NCBI GenBank assembly: GCA_947500775.1
Contig: CANMTD010000005.1
Location: forward strand, 196,676 to 260,675
Source of the DNA: an uncultured Paracoccaceae bacterium
GTDB taxonomy: Bacteria; Pseudomonadota; Alphaproteobacteria; Rhodobacterales; Rhodobacteraceae
Length of the DNA: 64,000 bases
Reading direction: 5' to 3'
Below, piece after piece: positions 55,569-63,019 of the stretch. The stretch's first letter is position 1; every line of letters starts with the position of its first letter. Position numbers and translations under genes: made by a program. The notes under the pieces are model-generated. The model did not search any database. It saw nothing but the letters and a program-made list of their open reading frames with translations, and was not told the DNA's origin.

Positions 55569-57050
55569 ATGGTGGCCCAAAAGACCCGATTGACCGGAAC
55601 CGACGCTCTGCCAGACAGCATCGCAATCCCGGGATACACCCCCGCCGATCACGGCATAGGGATCGTGCATCTGGGGCCGGGGGCGTTTTTCAAATCGCAT
55701 CTGGCCTATTACACGGACGCGGCCCTTGCCGTCGCCGGTGGCGATTGGCGGATTGCCGGTGTGGCCCTGCGCAGCAAAACGGGCGCAGAGGAAATCAACC
55801 CGCAAAACGGGCTGTATACGCTGCTGGAAAAAGACATCAGCGGTACCTCGGCCCGTGTCATCGGCAGTGTGTCGCATCTGTTGACCGCGCCGGATGCGGC
55901 GGGCGATGTCATGCGGCTTTTGACATCGGGCAAGACAAAGATCGTCAGCCTGACGATCACTGAAAAGGGCTATGGCATCGACCGTCAAACCGGGGGTGTT
56001 GACATCAGGGACGATGGCATCGCGGCGGACCTGTTGACGCCCAAGGCGCCCCGAACGGCGATTGGTCTGATTGTCGAAGCACTTGCGCTGCGTCGGCAGC
56101 AAGGGGTTGCGCCTTTCACAGTGCTTTGCTGCGACAACCTGCCGGAAAACGGCAGGATGCTGCGCGATGCGGTGATTGATTTTGCCTATCGCACCGATCT
56201 GTCGCTTGGTGACTGGATTGCCGAAAATGTCGCCTTTCCGTCAACGATGGTCGACCGGATCACGCCCGCCCGCACCGACAGCACATTGCAAGAGGCGGAA
56301 ACGGCGCTGGGCTGTGCCGACCATGCGGCGATTGAGGCTGAGACCTTTCATCAATGGGTGATCGAGGACAGTTTTCCCACCGGCCGCCCGAACTGGGAAG
56401 CCGCTGGCGCCATCATGGTCGAGGATGTGAAAGCCTATGAATCCATGAAGCTGCGGATGTTGAACGGCACCCATTCGCTGTTGGCCTATTCGGGGTTTCT
56501 GGCCGGATTCCCCTGTATTCGTGACACAATGACATCGCCCGATCTGGTCAAACTGTCCGAACGGTTCCTGCGCGCTGCTGCGGCCACGCTGGACGATCTG
56601 CCCGGTATCGATCTGCAATCTTACGCGGGTCAGATCATCGACCGGTTTGCCAATCCCGCCATTGCCCATGAAACCTATCAGATCGCGATGGACGGGACCG
56701 AAAAACTGCCCCAGCGGATATTCGAACCCGCCATCATGACGCTGGAAAACGGCGGCGACATCCGCCCTTTTGCCTTCGCGACGGCGGCCTGGATGCGGTA
56801 TTGCATGGGGCGGCGCGAGGACGGGCAGACCTATGCCCTGCGCGACCCGCGCGAGGATGAAATCACGCGCAGTATCGCCGGAGTCAGCACACCAAAGGCA
56901 CTGATGGATCATCTGATGGGGCTGGAGGGCCTGTTTCCTGCAAAGCTTCGCGAAAGCGACCTGTGGGTGCAAAATGTGCTGCGCTGTCTGGAAAATATCT
57001 TTGACCGCGGGATCATCCACGCGGTTCAGCAGGAAAACACGCGCGCCTGA
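55569..57050 (+). CDS. uxuB: D-fructuronate reductase (mannitol dehydrogenase family)
   Basis: UxuB reduces D-fructuronate to D-mannonate with NADH. The 493 residues match the long-chain mannitol dehydrogenase family: GIVHLGPGAFFKSHLAYY at the nucleotide site and the catalytic block KLRMLNGTHSLLAYSG (Lys, Asn, His). Choice of fructuronate over mannitol or tagaturonate rests on the company of uxuA, uxaC and kdgK. Last gene of the rightward operon; a perfect hairpin follows its stop. Confidence 0.92.
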   Translation: MVAQKTRLTGTDALPDSIAIPGYTPADHGIGIVHLGPGAFFKSHLAYYTDAALAVAGGDWRIAGVALRSKTGAEEINPQNGLYTLLEKDISGTSARVIGSVSHLLTAPDAAGDVMRLLTSGKTKIVSLTITEKGYGIDRQTGGVDIRDDGIAADLLTPKAPRTAIGLIVEALALRRQQGVAPFTVLCCDNLPENGRMLRDAVIDFAYRTDLSLGDWIAENVAFPSTMVDRITPARTDSTLQEAETALGCADHAAIEAETFHQWVIEDSFPTGRPNWEAAGAIMVEDVKAYESMKLRMLNGTHSLLAYSGFLAGFPCIRDTMTSPDLVKLSERFLRAAAATLDDLPGIDLQSYAGQIIDRFANPAIAHETYQIAMDGTEKLPQRIFEPAIMTLENGGDIRPFAFATAAWMRYCMGRREDGQTYALRDPREDEITRSIAGVSTPKALMDHLMGLEGLFPAKLRESDLWVQNVLRCLENIFDRGIIHAVQQENTRA

Positions 57051-57052
57051 AT

Positions 57053-57082
57053 GCGCATACCGGCAAAAGGGCCGGTATGCGC
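57053..57082. terminator. Hairpin between convergent uxuB and the DsrE-like gene
   Basis: A perfect 12-bp stem, GCGCATACCGGC with GCCGGTATGCGC, and a 6-base loop, 2 bases after uxuB. Symmetric without a T-run, so it may serve both directions. Confidence 0.7.
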
Positions 57083-57101
57083 GTCGCTCTGGAGTGGTGG
57101 A

Positions 57102-57545
57102 TCAGAAGCTCATCACGGTGGTGTCTTCGGCAACGACGGCGGCGCCCATGACGCCCGGTTTCGCAGCCGTCACACCATCGATCAGGATCGAGGCAGCGGC
57201 GCCTTTGCCGGGCAGATAGATCGCGCAGACCTGAACCTTGGTGCCCGATTTCGCCATCATCATCTTCATCAGGCCTTGCGGGCTGGCGCCTTTGGGCGCC
57301 TGACCGGCGGTCGCGGATGCGGGCGCGTCTTTCAGCGCGATGTCGGCCGCAGGGCCGCACAGCAGAATCTCGGCCTCGGCCCCGGCGGCCATCGCATTCA
57401 TCGTCAGCACCATGGCCATCAACTGTGTCTGGGGTTCGGGGGCGGTCAGGATGGTCAACAGCTTGTTCGGGCCATCGGCCTGCGCGGCAGAGCCCAGAGC
57501 AAGCAAAGAGGCAAAAGCAGCCGTGGCGAGTGTTTTCATACGCAT
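57102..57545 (-). CDS. Secreted DsrE-family protein
   Basis: The 147 residues begin with a signal peptide (MKTLATAAFASLLALGSAAQA), so the protein is periplasmic. The rest is a DsrE/F-like fold with cysteines in AEILLCGPAADIAL and VQVCAIYLPGKG. DsrE-type proteins carry sulfur as persulfide in characterised systems; here that is inferred. AAAGG lies 9 bases upstream of the ATG at 57545. It ends the leftward cyd-SQR gene cluster. Confidence 0.82.
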   Translation of the reverse strand: MRMKTLATAAFASLLALGSAAQADGPNKLLTILTAPEPQTQLMAMVLTMNAMAAGAEAEILLCGPAADIALKDAPASATAGQAPKGASPQGLMKMMMAKSGTKVQVCAIYLPGKGAAASILIDGVTAAKPGVMGAAVVAEDTTVMSF

Positions 57546-57602
57546 GGGTATAGACCTTTCAGGGGTTGGGTTTTGTTCGCGGTTATGGGGTTGGGAAACG
57601 GA

Positions 57603-58589
57603 TTATTCGGGAAGGCAGATCTCGCTGCGGCTGATGGCCAGCAGGGTGCGCAGGATCAGACCGGCAACAACTGCCAGCAGCAGGGCCAGCAACCCCGCGC
57701 CGATCATGAGGTGCGCGTCTGACTGGGCGATATTGCCATAGCGAAAGCTGGCAATGCTGAGCGAGGCGATGGGGAACGACAGCGCCCACCACGACATCGC
57801 AAAGGGCAGTTTCACAAGCTTGCCGATCTGGGTCACGACCAGCAGGGTAAAGACATAGCCAAGGTTCAGCAGGATATGCCCGAAACTGCCCGCCTCGCCC
57901 GTCAGCTGCACCCAGGAGATGAAGGCCACCGAAGGCGGGGCCACAAGGATCATCAGGGTCGGCACCATCTTGCCCGGCAGCGGATCGTGGAACATCAGAC
58001 GGTTCATCACCAGCGTCAGCAGCACGATCCAGAACATCAGACCGGCGGAATAAAACAGCCAGGAAATCTCGGTATAGCCCAGATGCACCCCCGCAATCGG
58101 AACGATGACATTGCCCACCGCAGGAATGAACCATGCCGGTGTCAGCTGCCCGGGCTTGAACGGCCGGTGCCCGATCCACGAGGCGATGACGCTAAGCGCA
58201 AGCACGCCCTGCAGGGCGGTTCCCACGATCCAGACGGGGCGGGCGATGCCCGGAAATTCCGCCATCAGGGCAATCGATGTCAGCAACAGCGAAATCGAGA
58301 TTGCCGGGAAAAAGGCGATGCGGATGGGGTGATGCCATTCTTCGGCCACGGCGTTCGGGTGGCGCAGAGCCTTTAGCAGATAGCCCAGCGAAACGACGGC
58401 CAGCGTCAGCAAAGACAGCGCCAGCGCGATATGCGAGGCCATTGCGGACAGGGCAAAGGCAACCTCGGCTGCATGCAGCGCCAGCGTCAGCCCCAGCATT
58501 CCCATGCCGATGGCAAAGAAGGTCACCGGATAATGCTCCAGCCGTTGATTGGGCAGATCGGCGGTTTGTTCCATTTCAGGCTCTTTCAT
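57603..58589 (-). CDS. TehA/SLAC1 family channel
   Basis: The 328 residues have about ten membrane helices in the SLAC1/TehA pattern: YPVTFFAIGMGMLGLTLALH, then FFPAISISLLLTSIALM and the C-terminal MSWWALSFPIASLSIASFRYG. Relatives are anion channels or exporters (tellurite, sulfite, C4-dicarboxylates). The substrate is unknown; the sulfur-type neighbours make sulfite or sulfide-derived anions plausible. The start may be ATG 58589 or ATG 58574. Confidence 0.85.
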   Translation of the reverse strand: MKEPEMEQTADLPNQRLEHYPVTFFAIGMGMLGLTLALHAAEVAFALSAMASHIALALSLLTLAVVSLGYLLKALRHPNAVAEEWHHPIRIAFFPAISISLLLTSIALMAEFPGIARPVWIVGTALQGVLALSVIASWIGHRPFKPGQLTPAWFIPAVGNVIVPIAGVHLGYTEISWLFYSAGLMFWIVLLTLVMNRLMFHDPLPGKMVPTLMILVAPPSVAFISWVQLTGEAGSFGHILLNLGYVFTLLVVTQIGKLVKLPFAMSWWALSFPIASLSIASFRYGNIAQSDAHLMIGAGLLALLLAVVAGLILRTLLAISRSEICLPE

Positions 58590-58685
58590 GGCTGAAGGCA
58601 GGATCAATTGTTTGGCCAGTGCTTTGGCATCCGGGCCGCAAATGGGCCCGAATTTCGGCTCTTATTCCCGGGGTAGGGCGTTCTG

Positions 58686-59906
58686 TTATTCGGCAGGCAG
58701 CGCCTGATCCACGCCCCTGGGCGCCCGGAAATGCAGGTGATGCAGCCAGATCAGCAGGGCAATCATGGCGAACTGCAGGATCAGGGCGGGGGCGGTCACC
58801 AGCCAGAAGGCAAACCCGAATTTCGCGATCAGACCGGCGGCGACAAGCCCCTTGTTGACCCAGAAATGCACCATGACCGACAGGGCGACACCGGGGCAGA
58901 TCAGGGCATAGGACCCCGCCGACCGTTTCCCGCCTTCGGATAGGAACACGTTGTAATAATCCTGCCGTCGCAGCACCAGCAGACCCAGCAGGCCAAACAG
59001 CACCTGAACCGACAGAACCCGCGTCAGGAAAACCAATGTCTCGCCCGCGCCGCCATGCACGTCAAAGGTGGTGTGCAGCCCGTGGTCCATCCGCATCATC
59101 GCGATCCCCAGAACCGTCATGATCGGCACGACGACCATCAATGTCGGCGCGGCCTCGGGCGCTGTGCCGTGTTGCACCATCGGCAGGATCGCCATGGTCA
59201 GGGCGACGACGGTGATCAGAACCGCAGCGACAAGGAAAAAGGTCGACATGGTCAGGGAAACACCAACGACCCAAGGGGTTTGTGACATGGCCGCAGGCGC
59301 GGCAAGACCGACGGCAACCATCGACAGCGCAAAGGCGGGCAACAGTTGCGCGAAGGAGTTATTGGCTTTTGGATCAAACCCGCCGCCGCTGAGAATCCGG
59401 CCAAAGAAGCGGCCCAACAGGCGGAAGGCGAACACGCCCACGGCCAGAAATGCGATGATCGCCATCGGGAACAGGTATTCCACGATGCTCCACAGTTGTG
59501 GCACAAACACGAGGCCCAGAATGAACCCGACATTGATCGTCATGGCCAGTGTCAGGGGCACGGCCTTCATCTGGGTTTCGGCGTTGGTGCTGTGCAGGGT
59601 GACATAGGCCTCGGTCGCCTTGAAATGTGCAAGGTGGCGCAGGTTCCAGATCAGCATGCTGAAATGCAGAACCGCCATTGCCGCTATCCCGGCCATGGCG
59701 ACCACGACCATCGCCTGCCCCAATATAGTGGCGCCGCTGAAATAGGTCATGATATCTTCAAAAACCGGCACGGGCCTGCCTTCGTGCGGGACCCAGAACA
59801 TCAGATACATGAAGAACGTCACCGCCAGCCCCCCGGCGCCAAGGGCGGCCAGAAAATACAACGGTGAATAGGCCTGCTCGGCAGGGGATGCTTTCCGGGT
59901 GCTCAT
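58686..59906 (-). CDS. Polytopic membrane protein of unknown function
   Basis: A 406-residue protein with about ten to eleven membrane helices starting at about residue 15 (YSPLYFLAALGAGGLAVTFF). Histidines in LHFSMLIWNLRHLAHFK, HGLHTTFDVHGG and WLHHLHF are spread through helices and loops, which could suit heme or quinone binding. I recall a family label TsoY for similar proteins but cannot verify it here. The ATG at 59906 has AAGGGA 9 bases upstream. It lies between DUF5368 and TehA genes in the cyd-SQR cluster. Confidence 0.75.
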   Translation of the reverse strand: MSTRKASPAEQAYSPLYFLAALGAGGLAVTFFMYLMFWVPHEGRPVPVFEDIMTYFSGATILGQAMVVVAMAGIAAMAVLHFSMLIWNLRHLAHFKATEAYVTLHSTNAETQMKAVPLTLAMTINVGFILGLVFVPQLWSIVEYLFPMAIIAFLAVGVFAFRLLGRFFGRILSGGGFDPKANNSFAQLLPAFALSMVAVGLAAPAAMSQTPWVVGVSLTMSTFFLVAAVLITVVALTMAILPMVQHGTAPEAAPTLMVVVPIMTVLGIAMMRMDHGLHTTFDVHGGAGETLVFLTRVLSVQVLFGLLGLLVLRRQDYYNVFLSEGGKRSAGSYALICPGVALSVMVHFWVNKGLVAAGLIAKFGFAFWLVTAPALILQFAMIALLIWLHHLHFRAPRGVDQALPAE

Positions 59907-59982
59907 GGTCTTGTCCCTTCTGTCTTTCTGAATGGATTCGGACACTTCAAAGCGACTTTCGGGGATTCTCACGTTTTGTTCA

Positions 59983-59995
59983 GTGACTAAGTTAC
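59983..59995. promoter_or_regulatory. Imperfect palindrome upstream of the polytopic membrane gene
   Basis: GTGACTAAGTTAC, a 13-base odd-centre palindrome with one mismatched pair, 77 bases upstream of the gene start in the only sizeable gap (112 bases) of this leftward cluster. It could be an operator. Confidence 0.25.
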
Positions 59996-60018
59996 GCAAG
60001 GCCCCGATTTACCCGGAT

Positions 60019-60366
60019 TTATGACCCGCGTCGCAAAAGCGATTGCAGCGTATAGACCAGAATGGCGATCCCGACGGCCCCCATAGCCGCGATGCCCAAC
60101 AGCACGATCACGTCCACCGGCCCGCCGATGTCGCGGAAACTGGAATGGGTCACGGCCTGTACGAACAGTACGGCCGCCACCGCCCCCAGTGGCATCGACA
60201 ATTGCGCCCACAGGAACTTGCGCATCGACATCGACCGGTCGCGCACCAGCACATAAAGATAGGCCAGCGTGGTCACGACGGCCACGGCCACCATGGCCCA
60301 GAACAGGCCACGGCCAAAGATTTCCTCGAATACGGCGATCAGCGTTCCGAATGTCAGGTCTTTCAT
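60019..60366 (-). CDS. DUF5368 family membrane protein
   Basis: A 115-residue protein with three membrane helices (about 20-42, 55-75, 85-108), beginning MKDLTFGTLIAVFEEIFGRG. It matches what I recall as DUF5368. Function unknown. It lies 13 bases after the SQR-like gene in the same direction, so the two are co-transcribed. Confidence 0.8.
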   Translation of the reverse strand: MKDLTFGTLIAVFEEIFGRGLFWAMVAVAVVTTLAYLYVLVRDRSMSMRKFLWAQLSMPLGAVAAVLFVQAVTHSSFRDIGGPVDVIVLLGIAAMGAVGIAILVYTLQSLLRRGS

Positions 60367-60379
60367 TGTCTGTCCCTCC

Positions 60380-61681
60380 TCAGGCGCGGCCGCGCAGCAT
60401 TGCGTTATAGGTGGCTTTCAGGGCGACTTCTTTCATCAGCCAGCTGATCCACAGCTCCTCAAGCGGGGCAATGACACCGGGAAAGCTGGGGGTAAGATTG
60501 TCGTTATAGTCGAATTCAACCAGCATCGCCCGCCCGACGCGGGTGATCAAAGGACAAGAGGTATAGCCGTTATAGACCTGATCGCTGGCCCGGCCTTCGA
60601 TGGCGGCGATCAGATGATCCTCGACCACCGGCACCTGCCATTTGACCGAAGCCGCGGTTTTGCCCTTGGGCACGCCCGCCACATCGCCCAGCGCGAACAC
60701 TTCGGGAAAGCGCAGGTGCTGAAGCGTCTGCATGTCGACCTCGACCCAGCCCTGATCGGTCCATTTGTCGGCCCAGGACAGGCCGGATTGGCGGACCACC
60801 TCGGGCGCGCGTTGGGGCGGGATGACGTGGATATAGTCATAAGACATTTCGGACGGGCCGTCCGGCGTGTCGAAGGTCGCCAGCCGCTTGCCCGGTTCGA
60901 TGGATTTCAGAACATGGCTGTAGATCGGGGTGATGTCGCGGTCGCCAAACAGCATCCGCACCTTTTCCGACACGATCGGCACGCCAAACAGGCTGTCATT
61001 GTTCGAGGCATAGATGACGTCCATCTTGCCCGCGTTACCGGCCCGGCGGGCGATATCGTCGATCAGGAACGTGTGTTTCAACGGCGCGCCCGCGCATTTC
61101 ATTTCCGTGCTGGGACGGGTGAACAGCCCCACGCCGCCGGCCTCGGTGAATTGCTGCGCGGCCTGCCATGTCTTGCTGGCGTATTCGGGGCCCGCATAGA
61201 GCGCGCCGATCCCGTCCTTGCCGACCAGATCCAGCGAAAACCCTTCGATCGCGTCGTGATCCAGCACCAGACCGGGGGCGACGACAAGGAAATCATAGGC
61301 AATCTTCTGCCCGCCCTCGGTGGTGACCGATTTCGCCTGCGGGTCAATCTCGGCCGCGGCTTCCTGTATCAGGGTGATGCCTTTGGGCAGCCAATCGGTC
61401 GTGGCGCTGGTGGTATAGCTGGCGGGTTTCAACCCGGCGGCCACCAGCGAAAGGCCCGGCTGGTACAGATGCACGGGGCTTGGGTCGATCACGGTGATTT
61501 CCGCACCCTCCAGCCGGTTCATCAGCCGGTTGACCAATGCGGTTCCCGCCGCACCGGCGCCGATGATGACGATCCGCGCCTTGGTCGATATTTTTGCGGC
61601 CTCAGCGGGGGTGACCTGAGTGGCCACTGCCGCCGCCGCGGCAATTGCAAAGAATTGCCGTCTGTTTGCATGTTTAATCAT
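60380..61681 (-). CDS. SQR-like FAD-dependent sulfide oxidoreductase with Tat signal
   Basis: The 433 residues have an N-terminal RRQFF twin-arginine signal (NRRQFFAIAAAAAVA), the FAD-binding GAGAAG at 41-46, the FALGDVAGVPKGKTAAS FAD motif near 329-345, and an amphipathic C-terminus. The only two cysteines, Cys196 in EMKCAGAPLKH and Cys376 in GYTSCPLITR, match the two essential redox cysteines of sulfide:quinone oxidoreductases; the third cysteine of type I enzymes is missing. A FccB/SoxF-like role is the alternative. It lies directly downstream of cydX. Confidence 0.85.
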   Translation of the reverse strand: MIKHANRRQFFAIAAAAAVATQVTPAEAAKISTKARIVIIGAGAAGTALVNRLMNRLEGAEITVIDPSPVHLYQPGLSLVAAGLKPASYTTSATTDWLPKGITLIQEAAAEIDPQAKSVTTEGGQKIAYDFLVVAPGLVLDHDAIEGFSLDLVGKDGIGALYAGPEYASKTWQAAQQFTEAGGVGLFTRPSTEMKCAGAPLKHTFLIDDIARRAGNAGKMDVIYASNNDSLFGVPIVSEKVRMLFGDRDITPIYSHVLKSIEPGKRLATFDTPDGPSEMSYDYIHVIPPQRAPEVVRQSGLSWADKWTDQGWVEVDMQTLQHLRFPEVFALGDVAGVPKGKTAASVKWQVPVVEDHLIAAIEGRASDQVYNGYTSCPLITRVGRAMLVEFDYNDNLTPSFPGVIAPLEELWISWLMKEVALKATYNAMLRGRA

Positions 61682-61713
61682 TATGCGCGTCTTTCCTTAC
61701 AGGCTGTGTGGGG

Positions 61714-61836
61714 TCACTGGTTCGCGTCAGAAGCTTCGATTTGTTTTCGATCTTCCTGCAGCTCCAGCCACATCGCGTTCATCACGGCAAAGATCGCCGC
61801 AAGCGGAAGGCCCAAAATCCAGGCGAAATACCACAT
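61714..61836 (-). CDS. cydX: Cytochrome bd oxidase small subunit CydX
   Basis: A 40-residue membrane peptide beginning MWYFAWILGLPLA and continuing AAIFAVMNAMWLE, one membrane helix with the conserved N-terminal Trp-Tyr and Trp-Leu-Glu exit motif of CydX/CbdX. CydX stabilises the heme site of cytochrome bd. AAGGAAA lies 5 bases upstream of the ATG at 61836. It sits 14 bases after cydB and 32 bases before the SQR-like gene. Confidence 0.92.
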   Translation of the reverse strand: MWYFAWILGLPLAAIFAVMNAMWLELQEDRKQIEASDANQ

Positions 61837-61850
61837 GTGATTTCCTTTCC

Positions 61851-63014
61851 TCAGTAGACAGAGTGGGAGTTTTCCGAGACGTCAGCCTCGGTCACCTTGC
61901 CCCACAGCACTTTGTAGACCCAAGCGGTGTACATCAGGATCACCGGCATGAAGATCACGGTCGCGCCCAACATCACGAACAGCGTCAGATGCGATGAGGA
62001 CGAATTCCAGACGGTCAGCGACGATCCCGGATTGGTGCTGGACGGCAGGATGAACGGGAACATGGTCAGCCCCACGCTGGAGATCATCCCAAGGATCGCC
62101 ATTTTCGAAAACAGCAGGGTCGAGATTTCGCGGGTGCTGCGCAGACCGATGAAGGTCAGCAGCGCCCCGGCGATCCCCATCAGCGGCGCGATGGCAATCC
62201 ACGGGCGCACCGCATAGGCCGCCAGCCATGATCCGCCCTTCGCCACCTCGAAATGCAGCGGGTTGGACGGCCCGTCGGTGACATAATCGCCGACAATGGC
62301 ATAGGCATCGATCCCGACCGCCAGCCACAGGCCCGCCAGAACATAGCCCGCAACCGCCACCAGCGCCGCGCGCGATCCGTATGCGCGGGCGCGCTGTTGC
62401 ACCGGCCCTTCGGCCTTCAGCGTCAGCCATGCCGCGCCGTGCATCACCAGCATCGACAGCGACACCACTCCGGTCAGCAGGGAAAACGGATCCAGAAGGC
62501 CAAAGAACTTGGCATACCACGCCCCTTCGTAGATCGGATACAGGTCATCGGTCAGGTAAAACGGAACCCCCTGCATCACGTTGCCCACGGCCACGCCGAA
62601 CAGCAAAGCAGGCACAAACCCACCGGCAAACAGCGCCCAGTCCCATGTCGACCGCCAGCGCGCATCGTCCCGTTTGGACCGGTATTTGAACGCGACGGGC
62701 CGCACGATGAAGGCCGCCAGAATGACGAACATCGCCAGGTAGAACCCCGAGAAACTGACCGCATAAAGCGGTGGCCAGGCGGCAAAGATCGCGCCACCAC
62801 CCAGGATGAACCACACCTGGTTGCCTTCCCAGACCGGGCCGACCGTGTTGATCGCGATCCGGCGCTCGGTATCGGTTTTGGCGACAAAGGGCAAAAGCGC
62901 GCCCACCCCCATGTCGAACCCGTCGGTCAGGGCAAAGCCGATCAGCAGAACCCCAAGCAGCCCCCACCAGATCAGGCGCAACAGTTCATAACTCATCAAT
63001 TCATGTAGGATCAT
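61851..63014 (-). CDS. cydB: Cytochrome bd ubiquinol oxidase subunit II
   Basis: CydB pairs with CydA in the high-affinity quinol oxidase. The 387 residues have about nine membrane helices. LIGFALTDGFDMGVGALLPF carries the conserved Asp of the proton path, and TVGPVWEGNQVWFILGGGAIFAAWP is the family hallmark. It begins 5 bases after the cydA stop. Confidence 0.97.
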   Translation of the reverse strand: MILHELMSYELLRLIWWGLLGVLLIGFALTDGFDMGVGALLPFVAKTDTERRIAINTVGPVWEGNQVWFILGGGAIFAAWPPLYAVSFSGFYLAMFVILAAFIVRPVAFKYRSKRDDARWRSTWDWALFAGGFVPALLFGVAVGNVMQGVPFYLTDDLYPIYEGAWYAKFFGLLDPFSLLTGVVSLSMLVMHGAAWLTLKAEGPVQQRARAYGSRAALVAVAGYVLAGLWLAVGIDAYAIVGDYVTDGPSNPLHFEVAKGGSWLAAYAVRPWIAIAPLMGIAGALLTFIGLRSTREISTLLFSKMAILGMISSVGLTMFPFILPSSTNPGSSLTVWNSSSSHLTLFVMLGATVIFMPVILMYTAWVYKVLWGKVTEADVSENSHSVY

Positions 63015-63019
63015 GGTCG

